From an uncultured Collinsella sp. (lineage in GTDB: Bacteria > Actinomycetota > Coriobacteriia > Coriobacteriales > Coriobacteriaceae), in NCBI GenBank assembly GCA_900756765.1, contig CAAELE010000039.1:1-40007 (forward strand): 40,007 bases of DNA. The letters run 5' to 3'. Position numbers and translations under genes: made by a program. Of this stretch, positions 32,745 through 39,938 are shown in pieces; position 1 is the first letter of the stretch, and every line of letters starts with the position of its first letter. A model generated the notes under the pieces. That model saw only the letters and a list, made by a program, of their open reading frames with translations, searched no databases and had not been told where the DNA came from.

Positions 32745-32794
32745 AAAAGACGAGCGCTTCTTGCCAATTGAGCGGCAAGAAGCGCTCGTCTTTT
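32745..32794 (+). terminator. Terminator of the PTS-GH172-kinase operon
   Basis: A 21-bp perfect stem, AAAAGACGAGCGCTTCTTGCC (32745-32765) with its exact complement at 32774-32794, ending in TTTT. It works in both directions. Confidence 0.9.
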
Positions 32795-32828
32795 GCATTT
32801 GTTTTTGGGGCAGGACGCCCCGCCTCCG

Positions 32829-33071
32829 CTAGAGTCCCTGGACCGCCACACCCACGAGGTTTGGACCGGTGTGGACAAGAAACGCGGGGCTGATGTCGGA
32901 GCGGACGACCTCCACCGCGTTGGCCACGCGCTCGCACAGGGCCTGCTCCATGCGGTCGTAGAGGTCGGCGTGGGCCGAGGTGCAGCTCGCGGCAAAGCGC
33001 ACCTTGGGGTGCTTCTCGACGATGGCGGCGATGAGCTTGATCTCGGTGCGATGCGGTGCTTGCACAGCCAT
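32829..33071 (-). pseudogene. C-terminal fragment of a DegV-family protein
   Basis: About 80 codons on the minus strand read KLIAAIVEKHPKVRFAASCT and later VVRSDISPAFLVHTGPNLVGVAVQGL (two segments quoted), like the last quarter of DegV-family fatty-acid-binding proteins, whose C-terminal lobe has a similar HTGP motif. The N-terminal three quarters are absent; upstream lies a hairpin repeat region. It is probably a remnant and is not likely to be made. Confidence 0.55.
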
Positions 33072-33113
33072 TTCGTGTGCGCGAGGCTGCTGGCTTTCTG
33101 GGCCACAGCAATC

Positions 33114-33169
33114 ACCTTCCCCCTAGCATGATGACCTGAACAATCCTCATGCTAGGGGGAAGGTTTTTG
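33114..33169 (+). terminator. Stranded 18-bp terminator hairpin
   Basis: ACCTTCCCCCTAGCATGA (33114-33131) pairs exactly with 33147-33164, followed by TTTTTG on the plus strand. No plus-strand gene precedes it for 400 bp, so it is probably left over from a deleted gene or belongs to the repeat DNA beside it. Confidence 0.7.
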
Positions 33170-33190
33170 TCGCGTAGCGGAAATTGGCCT

Positions 33191-33290
33191 CCACCCGCTG
33201 AGCGGGTGGCTTTCTATGCCGCGCGTGCCGTGCGGCACGGACTAAAGTCCATGAATAAAAACGAGGAAGGCCACGTCCGGCCTCCCTCGC
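33191..33290 (+). mobile_element. Array of hairpins resembling an IS200/IS605-type end
   Basis: Four perfect or near-perfect hairpins follow each other: CCACCCGC-TGA-GCGGGTGG (33191-33209), CGTGCCG-TG-CGGCACG (33224-33239), GGACT-AA-AGTCC (33239-33250) and GAGGAAGGCC with GGCCTCCCTC (33263-33288). Arrays of small hairpins ending in ACTAAAGTCC-like sequence are typical of right ends of IS200/IS605 elements, where the TnpB guide RNA lies. No tnpA or tnpB gene is present. This may be a relic or a non-autonomous element. Confidence 0.45.
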
Positions 33291-33310
33291 AAAGAGTCTC
33301 TGATTGCTCC

Positions 33311-33373
33311 CACTCATTGGGGACAGACTTACATGAGTGATTGCACTTATTGGGGACAGACTTAAATGAGTGC
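33311..33373. repeat. Two adjacent hairpins with the same TTGGGGACAGACTTA loop
   Basis: CACTCAT...ATGAGTG (33311-33339) and GCACTTAT...ATGAGTGC (33343-33373) enclose nearly the same loop. The one stem change is kept as a T-G pair, so pairing is preserved. They have no T-run and are not terminators. Confidence 0.75.
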
Positions 33374-33390
33374 TCTTGAAATGCCGGCGC

Positions 33391-33460
33391 CTGGGGACGT
33401 TCTTTTTCTGTCTGCAGTTTGGGACGTTCCTTTTCTGTCGGCAGTTTGGGACGGTCCTTA
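33391..33460. repeat. Tandem 27-bp repeat, 2.6 copies
   Basis: Units at 33391-33417, 33418-33444 and a partial one at 33445-33460 share TTGGGACGTTC-CTTTTCTGTC-GCAG. Units 1 and 2 differ at only a few bases. The unit starts with the GGGAC motif that also occurs in the neighbouring hairpin loops. Confidence 0.8.
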
Positions 33461-33551
33461 GAGCTGCAGCGCGCCATGAGCGACGAGGCGAAGCGGATCA
33501 TCCTGTCTTTCGAGTTCTAAGCAGAATTCCCCGTCTCTGAGTAATGATTAG

Positions 33552-33670
33552 TGCGCATTTGTGCGTATTTGTGTGCGTAGGATTGCGTGGCTATGCGTGT
33601 ATAAGCGCCGTCTGCGGCTGTATTTTGACCATTTAGCGGTTATATACGCAAAAGTACGCACATACGCGCT
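33552..33670. promoter_or_regulatory. Cluster of TGCGTA motifs upstream of the oxidoreductase gene
   Basis: GTGCGCAT, TGTGCGTA, TGTGCGTA and TATGCGTG occur on the plus strand at 33551-33600, and TATACGCA, GTACGCAC and CATACGCG (the reverse form) at 33643-33668. Such repeated short sites in AT-richer DNA before a sugar-type operon suit binding sites of the DeoR-type regulator encoded in it. TTGACC at 33625-33630 may be a -35. Confidence 0.45.
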
Positions 33671-33730
33671 AATTTGTGCGAATATAGAGACGGCAGAAAT
33701 GTTAGACGCTCCATGACCCAGGAGGCACAT

Positions 33731-34810
33731 ATGGCAGATTCCAAGCAGGCTCCACTCGACTCCGCGGCAGCCGCAAAGGCAGCGTTCGCTTCGGTCCAGG
33801 GCAAGCCGTTCCCCGATGATATCTTTACGGCTCCCGAGCTTCGCTGGGCTGTGATCGGTTGCGGCGTTATCGCCAACCAGATGGCCCAGTCTCTCGCTCT
33901 TGCCGGCCGCAAGCTTGCGGGCGTCGCAAACCGTACGCTATCCAAGGCTCAGGCTTTTGCCGAGCAGTATGGCATCGAGAAGGTCTATGAAACGGTCGAG
34001 GACCTCTATGCCGATCCGAACATCGACGCCGTCTATATCACCACGCCTCACAACACGCATATCACCTATCTGCGCGCCGCGCTGGCCGCCGGCAAGCACG
34101 TGCTCTGCGAGAAGGCCATTACCCTCAACTCTGCCGAGCTCGACGAGGCCCGTGCCATTGCCGACGAGCATAACGTGGTCCTTATGGACGCCACCACGGT
34201 GCTCCACATGCCGCTGTATCAGGAGCTGCGCCGTCGCATGGAAGCGGGCGAGTTTGGCCGCATGAACCTCGCCCAGCTCAACTTTGGTAGCTACAAGGAA
34301 TACGGCGACCTGACCAACCGCTTCTACAACCGCAGTCTCGCCGGCGGCGCCATGCTCGATATTGGCGTGTATGCCCTGTCCGTCATGCGCCTCTTTATGG
34401 TAAGCCAGCCCGCTGAGGTCGTTTCGCTGGGCAATACCTGCGAGACTGGCGTTGACGTCGCGGGTGGCATTGTCTGCCGTAACGCCGAGCGGCAGCTGGG
34501 CGTGGTGAGCCTCACGCTCCACTCCAAGCAGCCCAAGCGCTCGGTCATCAGCTTCGACAAGTGCCATATCGAGGTCAACGAGTATCCGCGTGCCGATCAT
34601 GCGACCATCGTGTGGACTGCAGACGGTCACCGTGAGGAGGTCCACGCTGGCACCGAGGCATACGCTCTGTGCTACGAGATGGCCGACCTGGAGAAGGCCG
34701 TTGCCGGCGATGATTCGAAGCGCGAGCTTCTGGGCTATGCTTCCGATGTTATGGAGCTGATGACCAAGCTCCGCGCCGATTGGGGAGTCGTGTACCCCGA
34801 GGAGGAGTAA
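33731..34810 (+). CDS. Gfo/Idh/MocA-family NAD(P)-dependent oxidoreductase
   Basis: This 359-aa protein has a Rossmann domain with WAVIGCGVIANQMAQSLA (about residues 38-55), then DAVYITTPHNTHITYLRAAL, CEKAITLN in place of the usual CEKP block, and a C-terminal substrate domain with GGAMLDIGVYAL. Members oxidise or reduce sugars, inositols or dihydrodiols; the substrate cannot be told from sequence. The start is ATG 33731 with CAGGAGG upstream. The deoR-type gene starts 3 bp after its stop. Confidence 0.9.
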   Translation: MADSKQAPLDSAAAAKAAFASVQGKPFPDDIFTAPELRWAVIGCGVIANQMAQSLALAGRKLAGVANRTLSKAQAFAEQYGIEKVYETVEDLYADPNIDAVYITTPHNTHITYLRAALAAGKHVLCEKAITLNSAELDEARAIADEHNVVLMDATTVLHMPLYQELRRRMEAGEFGRMNLAQLNFGSYKEYGDLTNRFYNRSLAGGAMLDIGVYALSVMRLFMVSQPAEVVSLGNTCETGVDVAGGIVCRNAERQLGVVSLTLHSKQPKRSVISFDKCHIEVNEYPRADHATIVWTADGHREEVHAGTEAYALCYEMADLEKAVAGDDSKRELLGYASDVMELMTKLRADWGVVYPEEE

Positions 34811-34813
34811 GCG

Positions 34814-35560
34814 ATGCTTGCGGAAGATAGGCTCAACGAGATCGTGTCGATGGTGCAGCAGGCCGGCTCGGTTACCGTGCCGGAGCTTGCCGAAGCCCTG
34901 GGTGTGACACCGTCCACCATTCGCCGCGACTTGCAAACGCTCGACCGCGCGCACCGTATCGCCAAGGTGCACGGAGGTGCGACAAGTCTGGAGCGCGCGC
35001 ACGTGACGCGCGACCTAACGCTCAATGAGCGCAGCGACCTCCATAACGACGATAAGGAACGTATCTGCGCCCGTGCGGCGGCGCTTGTGGAGCCCGAGAG
35101 CTTTGTATACATCGACTCGGGCTCGACGACGCTCAAGCTCATCGAGCATCTTCCGCACCTTGAAGGCGTCACCTATGTGACTGATTCCGTGCTTCACGCT
35201 CAGCACCTCGCTTTGCGCGGCATGCGTACCGTGGTGCTGGGCGGCGAGCTCAAGCCCGAGACCGAAGCACTCGTTGGTCCCGATGCCTTGGCAACCCTGG
35301 ACCATTACAACTTCAACTGCGGCTTTTGGGGTTCTAATGGCATTGCCGCCGAGCAGGGCTTCACGGCGCCCGATATCGAGGAGGCGCAAGTAAAGCGTAT
35401 CTCGATGCGCCATACGGCCAAACGCTTCGTAATCTCAGACGCCAGCAAATTCGGCATGGTGGCGCCCGTCAAGTTCGCGGACTTCCGCGACGCAACGATT
35501 ATTACCGCGGGCGAGGTGCCAGCCAAGTACCAGTCGATGGACAACGTCATCACGGTCTAG
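34814..35560 (+). CDS. DeoR/GlpR-family transcription regulator
   Basis: This 248-aa protein has an N-terminal helix-turn-helix (VPELAEALGVTPSTIRRDLQ, about residues 19-38) followed by the KVHGGA joint, and a C-terminal DeoRC sensor domain with VYIDSGSTTLKLIEHL and AFGCNGI-like FWGSNGIAAEQGF. Such proteins are usually repressors released by a sugar phosphate. It is cotranscribed with the oxidoreductase gene and is the best candidate to bind the motif cluster at 33552-33670. Confidence 0.92.
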   Translation: MLAEDRLNEIVSMVQQAGSVTVPELAEALGVTPSTIRRDLQTLDRAHRIAKVHGGATSLERAHVTRDLTLNERSDLHNDDKERICARAAALVEPESFVYIDSGSTTLKLIEHLPHLEGVTYVTDSVLHAQHLALRGMRTVVLGGELKPETEALVGPDALATLDHYNFNCGFWGSNGIAAEQGFTAPDIEEAQVKRISMRHTAKRFVISDASKFGMVAPVKFADFRDATIITAGEVPAKYQSMDNVITV

Positions 35561-35599
35561 CGACAGGGCAAGGTCAAAACCATTTAGGTTCCTCAATAG

Positions 35600-35636
35600 A
35601 AAAGCGGCAACACCCTCGATGGGCGATGCCGCTTTT
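35600..35636 (+). terminator. Terminator after the deoR-type gene
   Basis: AAAAGCGGCA (35600-35609) pairs with TGCCGCTTTT (35627-35636) and is followed by GTTG. It closes the oxidoreductase-regulator unit. Confidence 0.85.
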
Positions 35637-35652
35637 GTTGTCTGCCGTTTTG

Positions 35653-35868
35653 TCTAAATCTGTAACAACTAGACCGTTAAAAGTGGGCTAGGTGTTACAG
35701 ATTGAGATACTTCCGAACCTTGCCGTCCCTTTGTCTCGATCTGTAACATCTGGGACCGATTTTGACGAGTTATTGTTACAGATTGAGATTTTCCCGTGAG
35801 GGGGATTCGAATGTCTCGATCTGTAACGGATAGACCGGAAAATGGGTTCTAACTGTTACAGATCGAGA
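35653..35868. repeat. Three tandem 55-bp palindromic elements
   Basis: Units at 35653-35707, 35734-35788 and 35814-35868 are each exactly 55 bp and are separated by unrelated 26- and 25-bp spacers. Each begins TCTCGATCTGTAAC (TCTAAATCTGTAAC in unit 1) and ends GTTACAGATYGAGA, a 14-bp inverted repeat. The 27-bp centre varies but keeps GACCG near the same place, and in units 1 and 3 it can pair further. No T-run follows. They are not a CRISPR array: the repeats are long palindromes with variable centres, and there are no cas genes. Confidence 0.9.
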
Positions 35869-35900
35869 CGTTTTTGGACCGTGGCTGAGCCATTGCGGCA

Positions 35901-35939
35901 AAACCACCACAAAGGTGCCTGTCCCCATTGTGGTGGTTT
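35901..35939 (-). terminator. Terminator of the pseudouridine synthase transcript
   Basis: AAACCACCACAA (35901-35912) pairs exactly with TTGTGGTGGTTT (35928-35939); read on the minus strand it ends in TTTT. The stem overlaps the stop codon of the gene. The loop holds TGGGGACAGG, the motif also seen in loops at 33317 and 33350. Confidence 0.8.
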
Positions 35940-36597
35940 AGGGCTCCCAGGGGCAAGGGGCTTCGATGTGGATGTGCTCACCGGTTACGGGATGCGTAAA
36001 GGACACGCTGTGGGCATGGAGCATCAGGCCGCAGGGGCGCGGCGTTCCGTACAGGTCGTCGCCAACCAGGGGATGACGCTCGCTCGCCAGATGCACACGG
36101 ATTTGGTGCTTGCGGCCGGTGAGCAGCTCGACATCGATATACGAGCGCGTGGGCAGGCCACGACGGCTCTTAAGGCGCTTGAGCACCTTCACGCGCGTTT
36201 GAGACGGCTTGCCGCTGGCGCCGACGCGCATCTTGCGGCTGTCGTGACGGTCGCGGGCGATGGGCTTGTCGATGAGCTTTTCGTTCCAGTCGATCTTGCC
36301 CTCGGCGAGCGCCAGGTAGTGCTTTTCGAAAGCGTGGTCGATGACCATCTGGTCAAAGGCGGGCTGCGTCTGCTTGTCGAGCGAGAACAGCACCACGCCG
36401 GTGGTGTCGCGGTCTAGGCGGTTGAGCGGTTGCATGTCGGTCGCGGCAAAGCCGTCGCCCATCGCCAGCAGCAGGTCGCTGGCGTAGTCGGTGAGCGTGC
36501 GCTCGCCGGTGCCGTCGCCGTGGACGATCATGCCGGCGGGCTTGTCGATGGCCATGAGCCAGGCGTCGCAGTAGAGGACTTGAGGTTCTTCGTTCAC
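35938..36597 (-). CDS. RluA-family RNA pseudouridine synthase
   Basis: This 219-aa protein has the RluA motif PLNRLDRDTTGVVLF with catalytic Asp62, the opening IDKPAGMIVHGDG and the C-terminal LLTGRKHQIRVHLA. It lacks an N-terminal S4 domain, so it is closer to the short RluA or TruC types. The target uridine is unknown. The start is GTG 36597 with GAAAGG upstream. It lies 15 bp after the U32 gene and is its operon partner, so both genes may act on rRNA. Confidence 0.9.
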   Translation of the reverse strand: MNEEPQVLYCDAWLMAIDKPAGMIVHGDGTGERTLTDYASDLLLAMGDGFAATDMQPLNRLDRDTTGVVLFSLDKQTQPAFDQMVIDHAFEKHYLALAEGKIDWNEKLIDKPIARDRHDSRKMRVGASGKPSQTRVKVLKRLKSRRGLPTRSYIDVELLTGRKHQIRVHLASERHPLVGDDLYGTPRPCGLMLHAHSVSFTHPVTGEHIHIEAPCPWEP

Positions 36598-36612
36598 GTG
36601 TAAGCCTTTCGG

Positions 36613-39105
36613 TTAGCTGATTCCCACAAACATGCAGCCCGAGGTCGCCCCGCGTAGGCGGGCGGCGGGCTTGCGGCCGGCCTGCGCTGCTTCGACGGCA
36701 CGACGGACACGGGCGACGGCACGGCCCACCTCATCCGTCTCGAGCAGCGTTCCGTCCACCATGAGACGGCGCACGCCGGCATCGAGCAGCTGAGGAACCT
36801 GTGGCGTGAGGTCGATGGGGTAGGCATCGTACAGGCGAGAGCGGCCGTGGATGTCGGTACGCACCGGCATGACCTTACCGTCGATATTCTTGAGCGAGAG
36901 CTTGCGGGTACGCAGGCGGCAGTTGGCACAATCGTGGATACAGCCGTTGGCAACCTGCAGAATGCAATGCTCGCTTGTCATAACGCGCGGGCGGCCGAAA
37001 ACGGTGATGCCCAGGGCTGCGGGCGCGGAGGTGCCAAGCGAGACAATCTCGTCGAGCGTGATTTCGGGCGAGAGCCAAAACGCACCGGCTCCGCGCTCGG
37101 CAAGTGCCTCCATGCAGGGCGTGTTGTGCACCGGCAGGCAAGAGCGAATCTCGGCCGTGGCGCCGGCCTGCGCGGCCAGGGCAAGCTCGGAGATGTTGCC
37201 AATAGCGACCGTGGCACCGGCAACAACCCACGGGTCAACGCGCTCGTGGTCGACGGCGCGGCAGACCTCGTCGAGTATGGGCACGATGCCCTGCTCAAAT
37301 GCATCGGCAGGGGAGAGTCCGACAGCCTCGACCGCGTCAGTGGTCATATAGATGTGCGCGGCGCCCTCGGCACGAGCTGCCTCGGCGGCTTCGAGCGTGG
37401 TGACGGTGGCGCAGATCTGCGGCTCGTCACGGTAATGCTCGGGCATGGCGCGCGTACATTTGTCGAGCACCGGCAACTCGAGCGTTTTCGCGCGCTCCTC
37501 GTACGGCGACAGAATGGCCTCCTCCAGTGCCTTGCAGGCGGCGGCGCGCACCTTGTGCACGGCGGAGAAGCCCATGCCGCAGCCGGCGTCGAGCGAAACG
37601 TCAAAGCTCTCTGCCTCAAAGGGCGAGGAGCCCATGCGGCCCACATGCTCAACCAGATCGGCCGCCTCGACGGCGCGGGTCTTGGCAGCCTCGACGGTGA
37701 AGCCCATGGCGGTGGCGGTGAGGGCGGGGTTGTCACAGCAGGTGAGTGTGACAGTAAACGGCTCGCCCAGGCGTGCCACGACGGACACATCAACTGCTCG
37801 GCGGCGCAGCACATCGCGCTTGAGCGCGGCGCCGGCGGCGTCGATGGCACGCTGACTGCGAATCACGCGGACGCGACAGCCCTCGGGCATGCTGCGGGGC
37901 ACGCGACATTCGATGATGTCGCCCGCGGCGGCATCATCGGCGGCAATGGTGGTCAGGAACTGGTCAAACTCGTTATCGTGGCGAAGCTCTAGCAGGTCGC
38001 CCTTGCCCACGGGCTCAAACAGCTCAATGCGGGCGATGGCGGCGCGGCGACGGCGGTCGTCGGGCTTGAGGCCGCGCACGTCGCGGTTGGCCAAGCGGCT
38101 GCCCAGCACCGTACCCACGATCTGGCCGCGGTTGTTGGAACGCTCATAGCTCATCATCTCGTCGCCCGAGGTGCCGTCCTGATAGGCGTGCGTAAAGTCT
38201 CGGTTAAAGCAACGCTTGAGCTGGCGCTGGCGGGCGGCTTCCTCGTCCCTGGCAACGGTGGCTCCGGATAGCATGTCGTCAATTTCGTGACGATACACAT
38301 CAACGATGGAGTACACGTAATCGGGCGCCTTCATGCGGCCCTCGAGCTTGAGCGACGAGGCACCGGCGTCATACAGACGGCGAACAAGCTGTGAGGTGTT
38401 GGTGTCACGCGGGCATAGCGCACGCTCGCGGCCGGCGGGGGAGAGCGCGCGACCGTTCTCGTCGATCAGCTCGTAGGGCAGGCGGCAGGGCTGGGCGCAC
38501 ATGCCACGGTTGGCCGATCGTCCCGCCATGGCAAAGCTCGAAAGCAGGCATAGGCCCGAGTAGCAAAAGCAGATGGCGCCGTGGCTAAAGACCTCAAGGT
38601 CCACATCGGGCGCGGCATCGTGAATGGTGGCAATTTCGTCGATGGAAAGCTCGCGCGAGAGAGTCACGCGGTCGGCGCCCTGCTCGCGGCACCAAAGGGT
38701 TCCGCGGTCGTCATGGATGTTCGCCTGGGTTGAGATGTGCGTCTCGATGCCGGGCATCGTGCGCTTGACCTCAAAGAACAGGCCCCAGTCTTGGATGATG
38801 AAGGCGTCGGCGCCCAGCGTGGAGCAGCGATGGATGAGTTGCAGCGCATCGCCCATCTCGGACTGCTTGATGACGATGTTGACCGTGACGTAGACGCGCG
38901 ACCCTGCTAGATGTGCGGCGCGGCAGGCTTGCTCAAAGGCCTTGTCGGTAAAGTTGGTGGCCTTGCGGCGGGCGTTGAAGCTGCCCATGCCGCAGTAGAT
39001 GGCGTCTGCCCCGGCGGCGAGTGCGGCGGCAAAGGGCTCGGGCCCTCCGGCGGGCGCCAAAAGCTCGGGTCTGCGGTTGGTGGTTCGACTGGCGGTTGCG
39101 GTCAT
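36613..39105 (-). CDS. U32 family peptidase-like protein (RlhA-type)
   Basis: This 830-aa protein begins with RRPELLAPAGGPEPFAAALA and has the U32 signature FSHGAICFCYSGLCLLSS followed by GRSANRGMCAQPCR, whose cysteines are thought to hold an iron-sulfur cluster. The middle part is DUF3656-like and the C-terminal part has NGCIHDCANCRLRTRKLS. E. coli RlhA, with U32 plus DUF3656, hydroxylates C2501 of 23S rRNA; this protein has that layout plus a C-terminal extension. Being next to a pseudouridine synthase supports an RNA-modification role rather than proteolysis. GGCAGGAT precedes the ATG. Confidence 0.88.
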   Translation of the reverse strand: MTATASRTTNRRPELLAPAGGPEPFAAALAAGADAIYCGMGSFNARRKATNFTDKAFEQACRAAHLAGSRVYVTVNIVIKQSEMGDALQLIHRCSTLGADAFIIQDWGLFFEVKRTMPGIETHISTQANIHDDRGTLWCREQGADRVTLSRELSIDEIATIHDAAPDVDLEVFSHGAICFCYSGLCLLSSFAMAGRSANRGMCAQPCRLPYELIDENGRALSPAGRERALCPRDTNTSQLVRRLYDAGASSLKLEGRMKAPDYVYSIVDVYRHEIDDMLSGATVARDEEAARQRQLKRCFNRDFTHAYQDGTSGDEMMSYERSNNRGQIVGTVLGSRLANRDVRGLKPDDRRRRAAIARIELFEPVGKGDLLELRHDNEFDQFLTTIAADDAAAGDIIECRVPRSMPEGCRVRVIRSQRAIDAAGAALKRDVLRRRAVDVSVVARLGEPFTVTLTCCDNPALTATAMGFTVEAAKTRAVEAADLVEHVGRMGSSPFEAESFDVSLDAGCGMGFSAVHKVRAAACKALEEAILSPYEERAKTLELPVLDKCTRAMPEHYRDEPQICATVTTLEAAEAARAEGAAHIYMTTDAVEAVGLSPADAFEQGIVPILDEVCRAVDHERVDPWVVAGATVAIGNISELALAAQAGATAEIRSCLPVHNTPCMEALAERGAGAFWLSPEITLDEIVSLGTSAPAALGITVFGRPRVMTSEHCILQVANGCIHDCANCRLRTRKLSLKNIDGKVMPVRTDIHGRSRLYDAYPIDLTPQVPQLLDAGVRRLMVDGTLLETDEVGRAVARVRRAVEAAQAGRKPAARLRGATSGCMFVGIS

Positions 39106-39211
39106 ATCCTGCCTTTCAAAATGCTCAGATACTCAAAAGTATAGTGGCGCCGTCGCGATGGGCGATGCCCGCAGCCTAAGCAGGATAAAGTCTTCAGCAG
39201 CCCTTGCAGCA

Positions 39212-39283
39212 AAAATGATCCGTTTCCCTCCGTCCCCTATGGATTGCCTGATCCGATGGGGACGGAGGGAAACGGATCATTTT
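39212..39283. repeat. 26-bp perfect inverted repeat
   Basis: 39212-39237 (AAAATGATCCG...CGTCCCC) is exactly complementary to 39258-39283, with a 20-nt loop. It lies between the divergent U32 and ridA genes, upstream of both, so it is out of place for a terminator. The loop-proximal GTCCCC/GGGGAC links it to the other GGGGACA-bearing hairpins. Confidence 0.9.
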
Positions 39284-39339
39284 GAGCTTCACCGTCCGGT
39301 CGTGCCGTTCAGCGGCCGACAGGCGCCGTTGGGCGATAA

Positions 39340-39394
39340 ATTATTCTCGCAACGTGATAATAATCTTGCATCGCGCGGAAACCTTGAGTACTAT
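39340..39394 (+). promoter_or_regulatory. ridA promoter with upstream palindrome
   Basis: TTGCAT (39366-39371), 17 bp, TACTAT (39389-39394) is a good promoter. Directly upstream lies a 25-bp palindrome, 39340-39364, ATTATTCTCGC-AAC-GTGATAATAAT, with two mismatched pairs. Its place next to the -35 suits an activator or repressor site. Confidence 0.6.
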
Positions 39395-39483
39395 CCCAAA
39401 TCAAGCGCGGTGTTCAGACCGAATTGTGCCTCCCGGTGCGAACGCCGCGCTCACGCTCTCTATCTGATCGTAAGGAGAAAAAA

Positions 39484-39861
39484 ATGAGCAAGACCGTCGT
39501 GTCTTCCGATAACGCACCCGCAGCCATCGGCCCGTATTCCCCCGGCATCAAGACCGGCAACATGGTGTTCCTGTCCGGCCAGCTGGGTATCGATCCCGCA
39601 ACCGGCAAGATGCCCGAGGGCGTCGAGGCCCAGGCTAAGCAGTCCCTTGCTAACGTTGAGGCCCTGCTGACCGCTGCCGGCGCCACCTTTGCCGATGTCG
39701 TCAAGACCACGGTCTACCTGGCCGACATTGCCGACTTCGCTGCCGTGAACGAGATCTACGCCTCCAAGTTCGAGGCCCCCTTCCCCGCGCGCAGCGCCTT
39801 CCAGGTTGCCGCTCTTCCGGCCGGCGGTCTGGTCGAGATCGAAGTCGTCGCCGCTCTCTAA
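39484..39861 (+). CDS. ridA: RidA-family enamine/imine deaminase
   Basis: This 125-aa protein hydrolyses reactive 2-aminoacrylate and related imines made by PLP enzymes. It shows APAAIGPYSPGIKTGNMVFLSGQLGIDP, VVKTTVYLADIADFAAVNEIY and the active-site block PARSAFQVAALPAGGLVEIE with the conserved Arg and Glu. The start is ATG 39484 with AAGGAG upstream. It is a single-gene unit with its own promoter and terminator. Confidence 0.95.
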   Translation: MSKTVVSSDNAPAAIGPYSPGIKTGNMVFLSGQLGIDPATGKMPEGVEAQAKQSLANVEALLTAAGATFADVVKTTVYLADIADFAAVNEIYASKFEAPFPARSAFQVAALPAGGLVEIEVVAAL

Positions 39862-39891
39862 GTCGTTGGCGAAAACAAAACATGACATGCA

Positions 39892-39926
39892 AAAAGACCC
39901 TGCAGTGCGAGCTGCAGGGTCTTTTG
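39892..39926. terminator. Bidirectional terminator after ridA
   Basis: AAAAGACCCTGCAG with CTGCAGGGTCTTTT, loop of about 6 nt, with T-runs on both strands. It also suits the convergent partial gene that ends at 39939. Confidence 0.88.
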
Positions 39927-39938
39927 TCAAGCGACGGA

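Noticed and set aside
33149..33340. 63-codon frame reading NWPPPAERVAFYAARAVRHG
   Set aside because: It translates the hairpin array and terminator loop; the apparent protein is better explained as structured or mobile-element DNA.
35653..35868. Possible CRISPR array
   Set aside because: Spacing is regular, but repeat units are 55-bp palindromes with different centres, there are only three, and no cas gene is near.
36847..37992. 381-codon plus-strand frame inside the U32 gene
   Set aside because: A shadow of the U32 reading frame; no ribosome-binding site or known domain.
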